IMG/VR virus record: IMGVR_UViG_3300032086_000388
Location: 1 to 21,413 of that record
Source: a virus
Reading direction: 5' to 3' (one strand)
DNA length: 21,413 nt
The notes under the pieces are model-generated. The model was not told the origin of the DNA, made no database searches, and worked only from the letters and a program-made list of their open reading frames with translations. Shown piece after piece: positions 1 to 7,089 of this stretch (its first letter is position 1; every line of letters starts with the position of its first letter). A program made the translations under genes and the position numbers.

Positions 1-58
1 AGATGGTTCTATGACCCCTACCAAAATTGAACGGGTAATAGTTGAACCTACAGATTAA
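1..58 (+). CDS. 3' end of a CDS, probable terminase small subunit (partial)
   Basis: An open frame enters from the left edge (first full codon at base 2) and ends at TAA 56-58. The visible C-terminus reads DGSMTPTKIERVIVEPTD. It lies directly before the large terminase and overlaps its start by 17 bases, the usual place of the small terminase subunit, which recognises viral DNA for packaging. Short tails of the form 'DGSMTP...R.VI' are common at the ends of such proteins. The assignment rests on position and this tail only; the DNA-binding part lies outside the window. Confidence 0.55.
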   Translation, partial: DGSMTPTKIERVIVEPTD

Positions 59-1247
59 AACACCGCGATGGGCTTTGCCTTTACTGCAAACGGACGCAAG
101 ATATTTAGGTGCAAAGGGTGGTAGAGCGTCTGGTAAATCACACTTCTTTGCAGAATGTGTAGTAGAACGTCTAATTATGTATCCCAATAGTAGGATTGTT
201 TGTATAAGGGAAATACAGCGCAGTTTAAAATTCTCAGCTAAACAGCTAATAGAAGATAAAATACAAAAAATGGGTGTTGGTCACTTGTTTGACATACAAG
301 CAACAGAAATACACCGTGTAGATGCTTCAGGAATAATTATATTTCAGGGTATGCAAGATCATACAGCAGAAAGCATTAAATCATTAGAAGGTTTCGACAT
401 AGCTTTTTGTGAAGAAGCGCAAAGCCTTTCCAGCCGTTCTATAGAATTACTTGACCCTACAATGCGTAAAGATGGCGCTGAATTGTGGTTTAGCTGGAAT
501 CCACGTAAGGAAGATGACGCGGTAGAACAGCTATTTAATAACAATTCTATGGCTAATGTCGTGCATGTTAACTATACAGATAACCCTTTTGTTCCCGATG
601 CGATGTTAGAATTAGCACAAGCAGCGTTAGAGCGTGACCCTGATAGGTACAACCATGTCTGGTTAGGCGATTATGAAAGCGTTAGTGAAAGCCAAGTATT
701 TTACAGTAAATGGAAAGTAGATGAGTTCGAACCTACTGAAGCTTATGACGGGCCATATTTAGGTGTAGATTTTGGATTTAGACCCGATCCATTAGTTGCG
801 GTTAAGTGCTGGGTATATGATGAAACATTATTTGTTGAAAAAGAAGCTTACGGCGTAGGCATAGAAATAGACGATACGCACAACTTTATTACCAAGTTTA
901 TACCAGATTTTGATAGGTATATTAGCCGTGCTGACAGTGCTGAACCAAAAACTATATCTTACCTGCAAAGGCATGGTTTTCCACGCATGGAAGGCGTTAA
1001 AAAGTGGCCTAACAGCGTAAATGAAGGAATACGCTTTATTCGTGGCTTCAAATCTGTCATAATCCACCCAAGCTGTAAGGGTGCAATAGATGATTTTAGA
1101 ATGTATAGCCACAAGATAGATAAACTGTCAGGCGATATTTTACCTGATGTTGTGGATGCTAATAACCATGCGCCCGATGCGATACGTTATGCAATAGCAC
1201 CTTTAATTAAAGCGCAAGCCGCTGGAAAGATGGTAATTAGGATATGA
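42..1247 (+). CDS. terL: Phage terminase large subunit (packaging ATPase/nuclease)
   Basis: This is the motor that pumps DNA into the prohead and cuts the concatemer. The N-terminal ATPase has Walker A GGRASGKS (residues 26-33), Walker B FDIAFCEEA (118-126, catalytic Glu near 124-125) and a coupling motif WFSWNPR (149-155). The C-terminal RNase H-like nuclease shows its three acidic positions in GVDFGF (D243), SRADSA (D298) and APDAIRYA (D379). The length of 401 aa is normal for the PBSX/Terminase_3-like group. The start is TTG at 42: an in-frame TAG at 39-41 blocks any upstream start, there is no ATG before Walker A, and the N-terminus LQIKTPRWALPLL is typical of the family. It overlaps the upstream gene by 17 bases and ends in ATGA shared with the portal gene, which implies coupled translation. 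Confidence 0.95.
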   Translation: MNLQIKTPRWALPLLQTDARYLGAKGGRASGKSHFFAECVVERLIMYPNSRIVCIREIQRSLKFSAKQLIEDKIQKMGVGHLFDIQATEIHRVDASGIIIFQGMQDHTAESIKSLEGFDIAFCEEAQSLSSRSIELLDPTMRKDGAELWFSWNPRKEDDAVEQLFNNNSMANVVHVNYTDNPFVPDAMLELAQAALERDPDRYNHVWLGDYESVSESQVFYSKWKVDEFEPTEAYDGPYLGVDFGFRPDPLVAVKCWVYDETLFVEKEAYGVGIEIDDTHNFITKFIPDFDRYISRADSAEPKTISYLQRHGFPRMEGVKKWPNSVNEGIRFIRGFKSVIIHPSCKGAIDDFRMYSHKIDKLSGDILPDVVDANNHAPDAIRYAIAPLIKAQAAGKMVIRI

Positions 1248-2662
1248 GTAATTCAGTAGCAAAAAGAAGCAAAGAAATAGAATATATGCTGCAAGTGTCA
1301 GCGCCGTGCCGCGATCTTATGGAAGGTGGCGAACATATGCGGATGCTGGGCGAAAAATATTTACCTAAATTTCCGCAAGAAACTGAAGATGATTACGATG
1401 CTAGACGGGCTTCTACTTGGCTATTTGATGGCGTGGGTAAAACAATAGAAGATTTATCAGGTAAAGTGTTTGATATACCTATACAACTGGCAGAAACAAA
1501 TACTGATTTAGATATTTATGCTTATAATGTAGATTTGGAAGGTAGAGATATAAACCAGTTTGCCCGTGATGTTTTCGACGAAGCGCAAGCAGCAGGTATT
1601 TCTTTTATAATGGTAGATGCGCCACCTAGACCAAATAATCTAACGCGTGTGCAAGCTGAAGCAGGCAATTTTAGGCCATATTTTGTACACTTAAAGCTTG
1701 AAGATGTTTACGGTTATAAGTGGGAAGTAATCGACAATACCCCAATGTTAACGCAAATTCGTATTGGTGAACGTGTTTCAGAAGAAACAGGCGATGAATT
1801 TGACCCTGACGAAGTGCAGCAAATACGTGTTTTAACACTTCCCGTAGATAATGGGCGCGTTACAGGTACGGTTTATGTGCGTATTTACAGGCAAAACCAA
1901 AAAGAAGATTGGGTTTTACATGACGAATACGCTACAGGAATGACAAAAATTATGGTTGCAGCGTGTGATTTAGGTAGAACAGGGTACTTTTTAGCTAAAC
2001 CGCCACACCAAAGGTTAGCAGAAATAAACCTTGCACATTGGCGTTCACAATCAGATCAGGCAAACATAATGCACCATGCCCGTGCGCCTATGAAGTATTT
2101 TCACGGCTACAGTAGAGATGACCTTGAAGGCTTTGCCGAAAGTGCTGGATATGCTTTCTGGTCTAGTAATGAAAATGCAAAGGTAGGCGTAGTAGAACAT
2201 TCAGGCGCAGCAATAGACGCTGGGCGCACTGAATTAAAAGACATGGAATTTCAAATGCAGGCAATGGGTCTACAGCTTATTGTATCACGGTCAGGTTCTT
2301 CTACTGCAACTGGCGATATGATCGACGAAACCAAAATTAATAGTCGGTTAGGAATGTGGGCAGACAACCTAAAAGATACGCTAGAAATATGTTTCATGTG
2401 GATGGCAGAATTAGCAAACATTGTAACAGGGCCAGAAATAATTATTAACAAAGATTATGCGGCTAACGCATTGTCACATTTAGACATGGATGCACTTAAT
2501 AAAATGCACTTAGCAGAAGTTATTTCTAAACAAACATACATAAACGAAGCTAAACGCAGAAACCTACTATCAGAAGAAGTAAATTCAGAAGATGAACAAG
2601 AATTACTAGGTTCTGAACCATTAGATCAACCTGATGAAGCAGTAGGTAATGGCGCTAATTGA
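1244..2662 (+). CDS. Portal protein (DUF4055 type)
   Basis: The portal is the dodecameric ring at the capsid vertex through which DNA enters and to which the neck attaches. The 472-aa product starts with a helical segment around residues 45-85 (EDDYDARRASTWLFDGVGKT, then IEDLSGKVFD) that resembles DUF4055 portal-like proteins. It has the mixed alpha/beta, acidic composition expected of portals, and its C-terminal tail (EEVNSEDEQELLGSEPLDQP) is strongly acidic. Its place between the large terminase and a MuF minor head protein is the standard one. ATG overlaps the terL stop (ATGA, 1244-1247), and its 3' end overlaps the next gene by 14 bases. No frameshift or truncation is seen. Family recognition is from memory of the sequence type, supported strongly by gene order. 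Confidence 0.88.
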   Translation: MSNSVAKRSKEIEYMLQVSAPCRDLMEGGEHMRMLGEKYLPKFPQETEDDYDARRASTWLFDGVGKTIEDLSGKVFDIPIQLAETNTDLDIYAYNVDLEGRDINQFARDVFDEAQAAGISFIMVDAPPRPNNLTRVQAEAGNFRPYFVHLKLEDVYGYKWEVIDNTPMLTQIRIGERVSEETGDEFDPDEVQQIRVLTLPVDNGRVTGTVYVRIYRQNQKEDWVLHDEYATGMTKIMVAACDLGRTGYFLAKPPHQRLAEINLAHWRSQSDQANIMHHARAPMKYFHGYSRDDLEGFAESAGYAFWSSNENAKVGVVEHSGAAIDAGRTELKDMEFQMQAMGLQLIVSRSGSSTATGDMIDETKINSRLGMWADNLKDTLEICFMWMAELANIVTGPEIIINKDYAANALSHLDMDALNKMHLAEVISKQTYINEAKRRNLLSEEVNSEDEQELLGSEPLDQPDEAVGNGAN

Positions 2663-4475
2663 TGATATTTTAGACGAAACAGTACGCCACGCGCATTATT
2701 TAGAGCGTCACAAGGCTTCTGTTATAAAAAAGCTTGTTGCACTTATGAGCAACAGCAACGATGAAATGTACAGTATGATGTACAAGCAACGTATTGAAAA
2801 GCTGAAACGTAGGGATTTAGACAAGCTTTTAAGGCGCATAAAAGTACATATTAAACAGGGTTATGAACCCGTTATAGAAACCCTAGATGCTGAAATACGC
2901 GATTTGTCAGCACACGAAACACGCTGGCAAAAGAAAATAATAGATGGATTAGTGCCTGTTGAATTAGATTGGGAAGCACCATCAGGCGAACAGATATACG
3001 CAGCAGCTAAAGCAAGACCGTTTGAAGGTTTATTTCTGCAAGATTGGTATAATGGCCTAAGTGATGGGCATTTTAGGCGTGTAAAGCAAGCAGTAATGCA
3101 GGGGTATGTCGAAGGCCAAACGACAGATGAAATAGTGCAGCAAATGCAGCAATTCACGCAAGGCAGAAGCAGACGCGCAGCAGAAACAGCAGCTAGAACG
3201 GCGTTAACGCACACAAGCAATGTTGCAAGAAATGAAAGCTACCGTAGAAATAGGCGTGTTATACGCGCTGTAGAATGGGTTGCTACCCTTGATGGGCGCA
3301 CTACAGCAGTTTGCAGGGCAAGAGATGGCAAAACATGGCCTGTTGATGAAGGCCCAAGACCACCAGCACATCCAGCGTGTAGGTCAACAACAATACCAGT
3401 TGTTAAATCTTTGCGTGAATTAGGAATAAAAGCAGATACAAAAGACATTAAAACAACCCGTGCATCTATGAACGGTCAAGTTTCGTCGGAATTAAACTAT
3501 GATAGATGGTTAAGAAAACAGCCCAAAGCATTTCAAGAAGATGTATTAGGAAGGGAAAAAGCCAAATTATTTCGTGCTGGCTTAAAAATGGATAGATTTG
3601 TTGATGAAGGTGGGCGCGAATTTACATTAAAAGAAATAGAAAAACGTGAAAAAGCTATCTGGTCACAAGTTTATGGCAAGCCAAAGCCAACCCAAAAACA
3701 GAAAGCGCAGCCACAGCCGCAACCAGACCCAGCTTTTGATATTAGAAATAATATAGATTTAGGTAAAATGGGTGTGTTAACGCAAAAACGTGGCAAACAA
3801 AAACCTACTTTTACAATAGATCAACTAAATGAAAAATTTAGAGCGCAATTAAGCGATCAGGGCGCAAACATTGTTAACAAGCTGTCTAAACCGCGTGAGA
3901 TAGTGATAGGTCAAGATGCAGGCGTGTATTATGCAAGTGCTGAACGCTTAGAAAGTGGTTATCAAAAAAATACAATTACGCATGAATATGGGCATCATGT
4001 AGACCACGTAATTAGAAATACAGATGGTGAAAATAGATATTTTTGGTCGGTAAAAGGTCTAAAAAGTGAGTGGGAAAAAGACCGCGCTAATTTAGGTGTT
4101 TATAGAAAAGCACGTGCGGAAAAAGACCGTAAATTAAGAGAAATAAAAGATGAATTGTTTGTAACAGAAGAAGTAACTACTAAAACAAGAAATGGTTTTG
4201 AGTTTACACGAAAACGTAACGTGCCTAAATTTGATGGCGCAAACAGTTTATCAGATATTGTTGATAGTTTTGTTAGTGGTCAATTTCGTAAAAATTATTA
4301 CGTTTATGGGCATACGCCTGCGTATTGGAAAAACAAAGACAACGGCGCAGTAGAAAGCTTTGCCAATATGTTTGCTATACAAAATAGCCCAGAAGCAAAA
4401 GCATGGGCGCAAAAAAATATCCCTAATTTGTGGGCAAAATTTACTGCTAAAATGAATGAGATAGAAAATGGATGA
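2649..4475 (+). CDS. MuF/SPP1 gp7-like minor head protein with C-terminal HExxH metallopeptidase-like domain
   Basis: This is a head morphogenesis protein that binds the portal and, in SPP1-like phages, sits inside the head. Residues about 1-140 are helical and charged. The MuF core follows: helix ETAARTALTHTSNVARNESY, then VEWVATLDGRTTAVCRARDG (208-227) and PPAHPACRS (238-246), with D215, R217, C222, H241 and C244 at the conserved positions. At 608 aa it is far longer than a plain MuF protein. A Pro/Gln linker (about residues 347-361) leads to a second domain with a zinc-protease signature THEYGHHVDH (H445, E446, H449) and, later, VYGHT (Y553) and VESFANMFA (E569). This order (HExxH, Tyr-Gly, E-x-FA-x-x-F) resembles the anthrax lethal factor catalytic domain. 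The domain could be a virion-delivered effector or a head maturation protease; no separate prohead protease gene is present nearby. MuF is confident; the protease function is inferred. Confidence 0.88.
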   Translation: MALIDDILDETVRHAHYLERHKASVIKKLVALMSNSNDEMYSMMYKQRIEKLKRRDLDKLLRRIKVHIKQGYEPVIETLDAEIRDLSAHETRWQKKIIDGLVPVELDWEAPSGEQIYAAAKARPFEGLFLQDWYNGLSDGHFRRVKQAVMQGYVEGQTTDEIVQQMQQFTQGRSRRAAETAARTALTHTSNVARNESYRRNRRVIRAVEWVATLDGRTTAVCRARDGKTWPVDEGPRPPAHPACRSTTIPVVKSLRELGIKADTKDIKTTRASMNGQVSSELNYDRWLRKQPKAFQEDVLGREKAKLFRAGLKMDRFVDEGGREFTLKEIEKREKAIWSQVYGKPKPTQKQKAQPQPQPDPAFDIRNNIDLGKMGVLTQKRGKQKPTFTIDQLNEKFRAQLSDQGANIVNKLSKPREIVIGQDAGVYYASAERLESGYQKNTITHEYGHHVDHVIRNTDGENRYFWSVKGLKSEWEKDRANLGVYRKARAEKDRKLREIKDELFVTEEVTTKTRNGFEFTRKRNVPKFDGANSLSDIVDSFVSGQFRKNYYVYGHTPAYWKNKDNGAVESFANMFAIQNSPEAKAWAQKNIPNLWAKFTAKMNEIENG

Positions 4476-4638
4476 AGATAAAGCCTTAAAAATGTATCAA
4501 GATAAATTTGGGAAAATACCACAAATTATTTTGTTAGGTAAAGCTGACCCAGATGAAATTATACTAAAATTGCTTGAAGCAATAGAAGAAAATGTACCAA
4601 TAGCTGATATAGAAAACATTGATTTAGCTAAAGTATAA
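4468..4638 (+). CDS. Small acidic protein downstream of the MuF-metallopeptidase gene (56 aa), unknown function
   Basis: ATG at 4468 overlaps the last eight bases of the preceding gene in another frame; the frame ends at TAA 4636-4638. The product begins MDEDKALKMYQDKFGKIPQI and ends ENIDLAKV. It is acidic, has a probable helix-strand-helix pattern (KALKMYQDKF; DEIILKLLEAIEEN), and has no signal peptide or membrane segment. Codon use matches its neighbours. I do not recognise a family. The tight overlap with a gene carrying a toxin-like domain makes an inhibitor or immunity role conceivable, but a head accessory role is equally possible. Confidence 0.65.
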   Translation: MDEDKALKMYQDKFGKIPQIILLGKADPDEIILKLLEAIEENVPIADIENIDLAKV

Positions 4639-4643
4639 TCAAT

Positions 4644-4661
4644 GCTGGGTTACGTGCCAGC
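4644..4661 (+). promoter_or_regulatory. Short hairpin in the leader of the scaffold gene
   Basis: GCTGG (4644-4648) and CCAGC (4657-4661) form a perfect 5-bp stem around the 8-base loop GTTACGTG. It lies in the 53-base gap before the scaffold start, upstream of the SD-like AAAGGAA (4680-4686). There is no following U-tract, so it is not an intrinsic terminator. It may be an mRNA stability or translation element. The same bases also encode a 17-codon mini-ORF (4642-4695, MLGYVPALTMAQRKERQ) whose stop overlaps the scaffold start as ATGA. Confidence 0.35.
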
Positions 4662-4691
4662 CCTAACAATGGCGCAGCGAAAGGAACGGCA

Positions 4692-5375
4692 ATGAGTGAA
4701 GAAAAAGAAATAGTTGAAGAAGTAAAAGCAGTTGAAAATACTAATGATGATTTAGTAAAAAAACTGCAAAGCGAATTAAGCGAAGTAAACCAAAAGCTAG
4801 TTGATACGCGTGAAGAAGCCATGCGCAGGCGTAAAACTGTAGAAAGTTTACGTGTTGAAATAGATACATTAAAAGCAAAACCAGAAGAACCGACACCAAA
4901 TCAAACAGAAATAGTGTCGCAAATTAAAGCGCAATATGAAGAACAGCTATCGAATGAACGTTCTCAGCGTATGGATTTGCTACAAAAGAACGCATTAGCA
5001 GAATTAAAATCGTCATTAGCAGCAGAAAATATAGTGTCGCAAGGGTTACAACCTTTGGTCTTAATGGCTCAATCTAGAATTGGATTTGACGAAAATGGAA
5101 ATATCCGTATAATGTCAGTGGATAATTCCAAACCCCTAGCAGGTACGGGCAGCGATGGTTACGCAACACTAAGTGATCTAGCTAAAGAACTTGCAGCGTC
5201 GGAAACAGGCCAAATGTTCGTTAAAGATGTTGGCGTTTCAGGTGGCGGCAAACCACCAGCGAGTACAGGCGGTAAGTCTGTAAATTCACAAGTGACGCGA
5301 ACACAATTCAATACAATGGGTCAACGTGAACGCTCACTATTTTTTAAGAATGGCGGCAAGGTCGTTAATGGCTAA
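4692..5375 (+). CDS. Capsid scaffolding protein
   Basis: The 227-aa product is highly charged. Residues about 1-60 form a predicted coiled coil (EEVKAVENTNDDLVKKLQSE and following heptads), a second helical stretch follows (QIKAQYEEQLSNERSQRMDL), and a Gly/Ser-rich linker (GVSGGGKPPASTGGKS) leads to a short C-terminal segment RTQFNTMGQRERSLFFKNGG. A coiled-coil N-terminus plus a short basic C-terminal segment just before the coat gene is the classic layout of a scaffold, whose C-terminus binds the coat protein while the procapsid assembles. The start ATG at 4692 has AAAGGAA 5 bases upstream. The gene ends 21 bases before the capsid gene. Recognition rests on composition and position more than sequence identity. 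Confidence 0.8.
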   Translation: MSEEKEIVEEVKAVENTNDDLVKKLQSELSEVNQKLVDTREEAMRRRKTVESLRVEIDTLKAKPEEPTPNQTEIVSQIKAQYEEQLSNERSQRMDLLQKNALAELKSSLAAENIVSQGLQPLVLMAQSRIGFDENGNIRIMSVDNSKPLAGTGSDGYATLSDLAKELAASETGQMFVKDVGVSGGGKPPASTGGKSVNSQVTRTQFNTMGQRERSLFFKNGGKVVNG

Positions 5376-5396
5376 CCGCAAAAGAAAGGAAATGTT

Positions 5397-6539
5397 ATGG
5401 CTAATACCTTAACTGATCTAGCGGCTGACATTTACAAAGCCGCTGACATTGTAGGCCGCGAACTAGTCGGCTTTATCCCTGCATCAACAGTTAATGCAGG
5501 TTCTGAACAAGCAGCAGTTGGTCAAACTGTTCGTTCGTTCACAACACCAGCCGCATCAGCGGTTACAATTAGCCCAAGTATGACAATACCAGAAGGTACA
5601 GATCAAACTCTGGGTAACAAAACGCTCACAATTACTGAGCAACGCGGTGTGCAAATCCCGTATACTGGTGAAGATGTACGCTTTTTGGATGGTGGCGCAG
5701 GTTATGAAACCGTTTATGGCGCACAAATCCAGCAAGCCATGCGAACACTAGTAAACGAAATGGAAGCAGACTTAGCAGGCGAAGCATATAAAAACGCTTC
5801 TCGTGCGGTTGGTACAGCAGGCACTACGCCATTTGGTTCTAACTTCAATGCAGTTGCAGAAGCTAGACAAATTCTTGCTGACAACGGTATGCCAGTAAAT
5901 GACGGGCGCACAAGCTTAGTTGTTAATACAGCAGCAGGTACAAATCTACGTAATCTAGCATCATTGCAGCAGGTTAATACTGCTGGTGGTGATGATCTAT
6001 TGCGCAGAGGCGAATTGCTAAACTTGCAAGGCGTATCATTAAAAGAAAGTGGGCAAGTAATTTCGCACACTAAAGGTACAGGTACTTCTTACCTTCTTAA
6101 TGACGCTTCTTCAGCAGTGGGCGATACAACCATTGCGGCAGATGGCGGTTCTGGTACAATCTTAGCTGGTGATATTATTACGCTTGCTGGTGACACAAAT
6201 AACTATGTAGTTAACACTGCGCTAAGTGGTGGTTCGCTAGTAATCGGTGACACTGGTTTACGTGCAGCAGCAGCAGACAATGCAGCTATTACAGTAGGTA
6301 ATAACTACACTGCTAACGTAATGATGCACCAAGCAGGTCTAGAACTAGCGATGAGAGCGCCAGCAAAACCAGTAGGCGGTGATGCAGCAGAAGATACGCT
6401 TGTAGTTCAAGACCCAACTTCAGGATTAGTTTTTGAAGTAGCCGTATATAAAGGCTTCAATAAAGCAATGATCCAAGTTGGTGCGGTTTGGGGTTACAAA
6501 GCGTGGAACAGCGATGCAATTGCTATCGTTATGGGTTAA
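5397..6539 (+). CDS. Major capsid protein, P22 coat family
   Basis: This is the main shell protein with the HK97 fold. The N-terminus MANTLTDLAADIYKAADIVG and the stretches ELVGFIPAST, GQTVRSFTTP, DQTLGNKTLTIT and IPYTGEDVRF match the P22 coat (gp5-like) family. A beta-rich insertion (about residues 253-302: GTILAGDIITLAGDTNNYVV onward) is at the place of the P22 I-domain. The C-terminus is the usual strand pair VYKGFNKAMIQVGAVWGYKA. The 380-aa length suits this family and there is no sign of a cleaved N-terminal delta domain, in keeping with a separate scaffold gene. The ribosome site AAAGGA (5385-5390) is 6 bases from ATG. A terminator-like hairpin follows directly, suggesting that this abundant product has its own transcript end. 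Confidence 0.93.
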   Translation: MANTLTDLAADIYKAADIVGRELVGFIPASTVNAGSEQAAVGQTVRSFTTPAASAVTISPSMTIPEGTDQTLGNKTLTITEQRGVQIPYTGEDVRFLDGGAGYETVYGAQIQQAMRTLVNEMEADLAGEAYKNASRAVGTAGTTPFGSNFNAVAEARQILADNGMPVNDGRTSLVVNTAAGTNLRNLASLQQVNTAGGDDLLRRGELLNLQGVSLKESGQVISHTKGTGTSYLLNDASSAVGDTTIAADGGSGTILAGDIITLAGDTNNYVVNTALSGGSLVIGDTGLRAAAADNAAITVGNNYTANVMMHQAGLELAMRAPAKPVGGDAAEDTLVVQDPTSGLVFEVAVYKGFNKAMIQVGAVWGYKAWNSDAIAIVMG

Positions 6540-6545
6540 ACGGTT

Positions 6546-6572
6546 AGGGGGATTATTCCCCCTTTCCCTTTT
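6546..6572 (+). terminator. Terminator-like hairpin after the capsid gene
   Basis: AGGGGGA (6546-6552), loop TTAT and TCCCCCT (6557-6563) form a perfect 7-bp, G/C-rich stem, followed by TTCCCTTTT, an interrupted pyrimidine/U tract. It begins seven bases after the capsid stop. This is the usual spot for a partial terminator that sets the capsid mRNA above the downstream genes. The broken U-tract suggests incomplete termination. The next gene starts 23 bases beyond the stem, and its SD (AAAAGGA, 6573-6579) is half of a 12-base palindrome CCTTTTAAAAGG (6567-6578). Confidence 0.7.
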
Positions 6573-6585
6573 AAAAGGAATTAAA

Positions 6586-6663
6586 ATGCCAAGAGCGTAT
6601 TTAAAGAAAAAAGGCATGATCGTTAAGAAAAAGCCTAAGAAAGCGAAGAAGAAAAAGAAGTAA
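6586..6663 (+). CDS. Very short Lys-rich protein (25 aa)
   Basis: ATG at 6586 follows SD AAAAGGA (6573-6579) with good spacing; TAA at 6661-6663 overlaps the next ATG (TAATG). The product MPRAYLKKKGMIVKKKPKKA plus KKKKK has 13 Lys in 25 residues. The longer in-frame reading from GTG or ATG codons inside the capsid gene (6478) is unlikely because the SD and the terminator position point to 6586. Together with the next three genes it forms a block of tiny basic proteins. A nucleic-acid or negatively charged surface partner inside the head is plausible, but no family is recognised. Confidence 0.6.
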   Translation: MPRAYLKKKGMIVKKKPKKAKKKKK

Positions 6664-6941
6664 TGGCAAAAGACCCACGCATAAAACGGCTAGGCGTTAA
6701 GGGCTACAATAAGCCTAAACGAACACCAAACCACCCTAAAAAATCGCATGTGGTACTAGCTAAAGTAGGGTCTAAAGTAAAAACTATTAGATTTGGTCAA
6801 CAGGGCGTTAGAGGTGCTGGCAAAAATCCTAAATCAGCAGCACAAAAAGCCAGAAGAAAATCATTTATGGCGCGTCATAGAAAAAATATAGCTAAAGGCA
6901 AAATGTCAGCAGCATATTGGGCTGCAAGGGTAAAATGGTAA
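6663..6941 (+). CDS. Small basic protein with RFGQQG / RHxxNxxxGxMSAAYWA signature (92 aa)
   Basis: The 92-aa product is rich in Lys and Arg. It contains HVVLAKVGSKVKTIRFGQQG (residues about 29-48), then RRKSFMARHRKNIAKGKMSA and a YWAARVKW end. I recall this pattern, a strand pair with RFG-x-QG followed by a helix S-F-x-ARH-x-x-NI-x-KGKMSAAYWA, from small conserved hypothetical proteins of marine phages and some large viruses (DUF5872/DUF6321-like); the exact family name is uncertain. The function is unknown. The start ATG overlaps the previous stop (TAATG), and the next gene begins 4 bases after its stop. Position just after the coat gene suggests a head-associated or DNA-binding role. Confidence 0.8.
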   Translation: MAKDPRIKRLGVKGYNKPKRTPNHPKKSHVVLAKVGSKVKTIRFGQQGVRGAGKNPKSAAQKARRKSFMARHRKNIAKGKMSAAYWAARVKW

Positions 6942-6945
6942 CATT

Positions 6946-7089
6946 ATGGCTAAACTTACAAAGGCACAAAAAAGACGCGCAAAAGAAATAAGCCGTAGGC
7001 GTGGTATAAAGTACCCTAATGCGTGGGCTAATTTAATGGTAGCGCGTGGTAAACGTGTTAGCCGTAAAAGAAAGGCCAAAAAGAAATGA
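6946..7089 (+). CDS. Small Arg/Lys-rich protein (47 aa), unknown function
   Basis: ATG at 6946, TGA at 7087-7089 overlapping the next start (ATGA). The product begins MAKLTKAQKRRAKEISRRRG and ends RGKRVSRKRKAKKK; 20 of its 47 residues are Lys or Arg. The middle IKYPNAWANLMVA is the only non-basic part and could be a short helix. There is no signal peptide or membrane segment. The ORF is supported by tight overlap with its neighbours and by a composition that continues the basic block. It could be a minor capsid-internal or DNA-condensing protein; no family is recognised. Confidence 0.65.
   Translation: MAKLTKAQKRRAKEISRRRGIKYPNAWANLMVARGKRVSRKRKAKKK

Noticed and set aside
2861-3220. Minus-strand ORF of 119 aa
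   Set aside because: It lies wholly inside the MuF gene, has a Cys/Ser-rich unlikely composition and no neighbour on that strand; it mirrors codon bias of the real gene.
5714-6070. Minus-strand ORF of 118 aa in the capsid gene
   Set aside because: Opposite to a clear P22-type coat protein; no independent support.
6478-6585. Longer N-terminus for the 25-aa basic protein, starting inside the capsid gene
   Set aside because: It would run through the capsid end and the terminator-like hairpin, while a good SD with correct spacing precedes ATG 6586.
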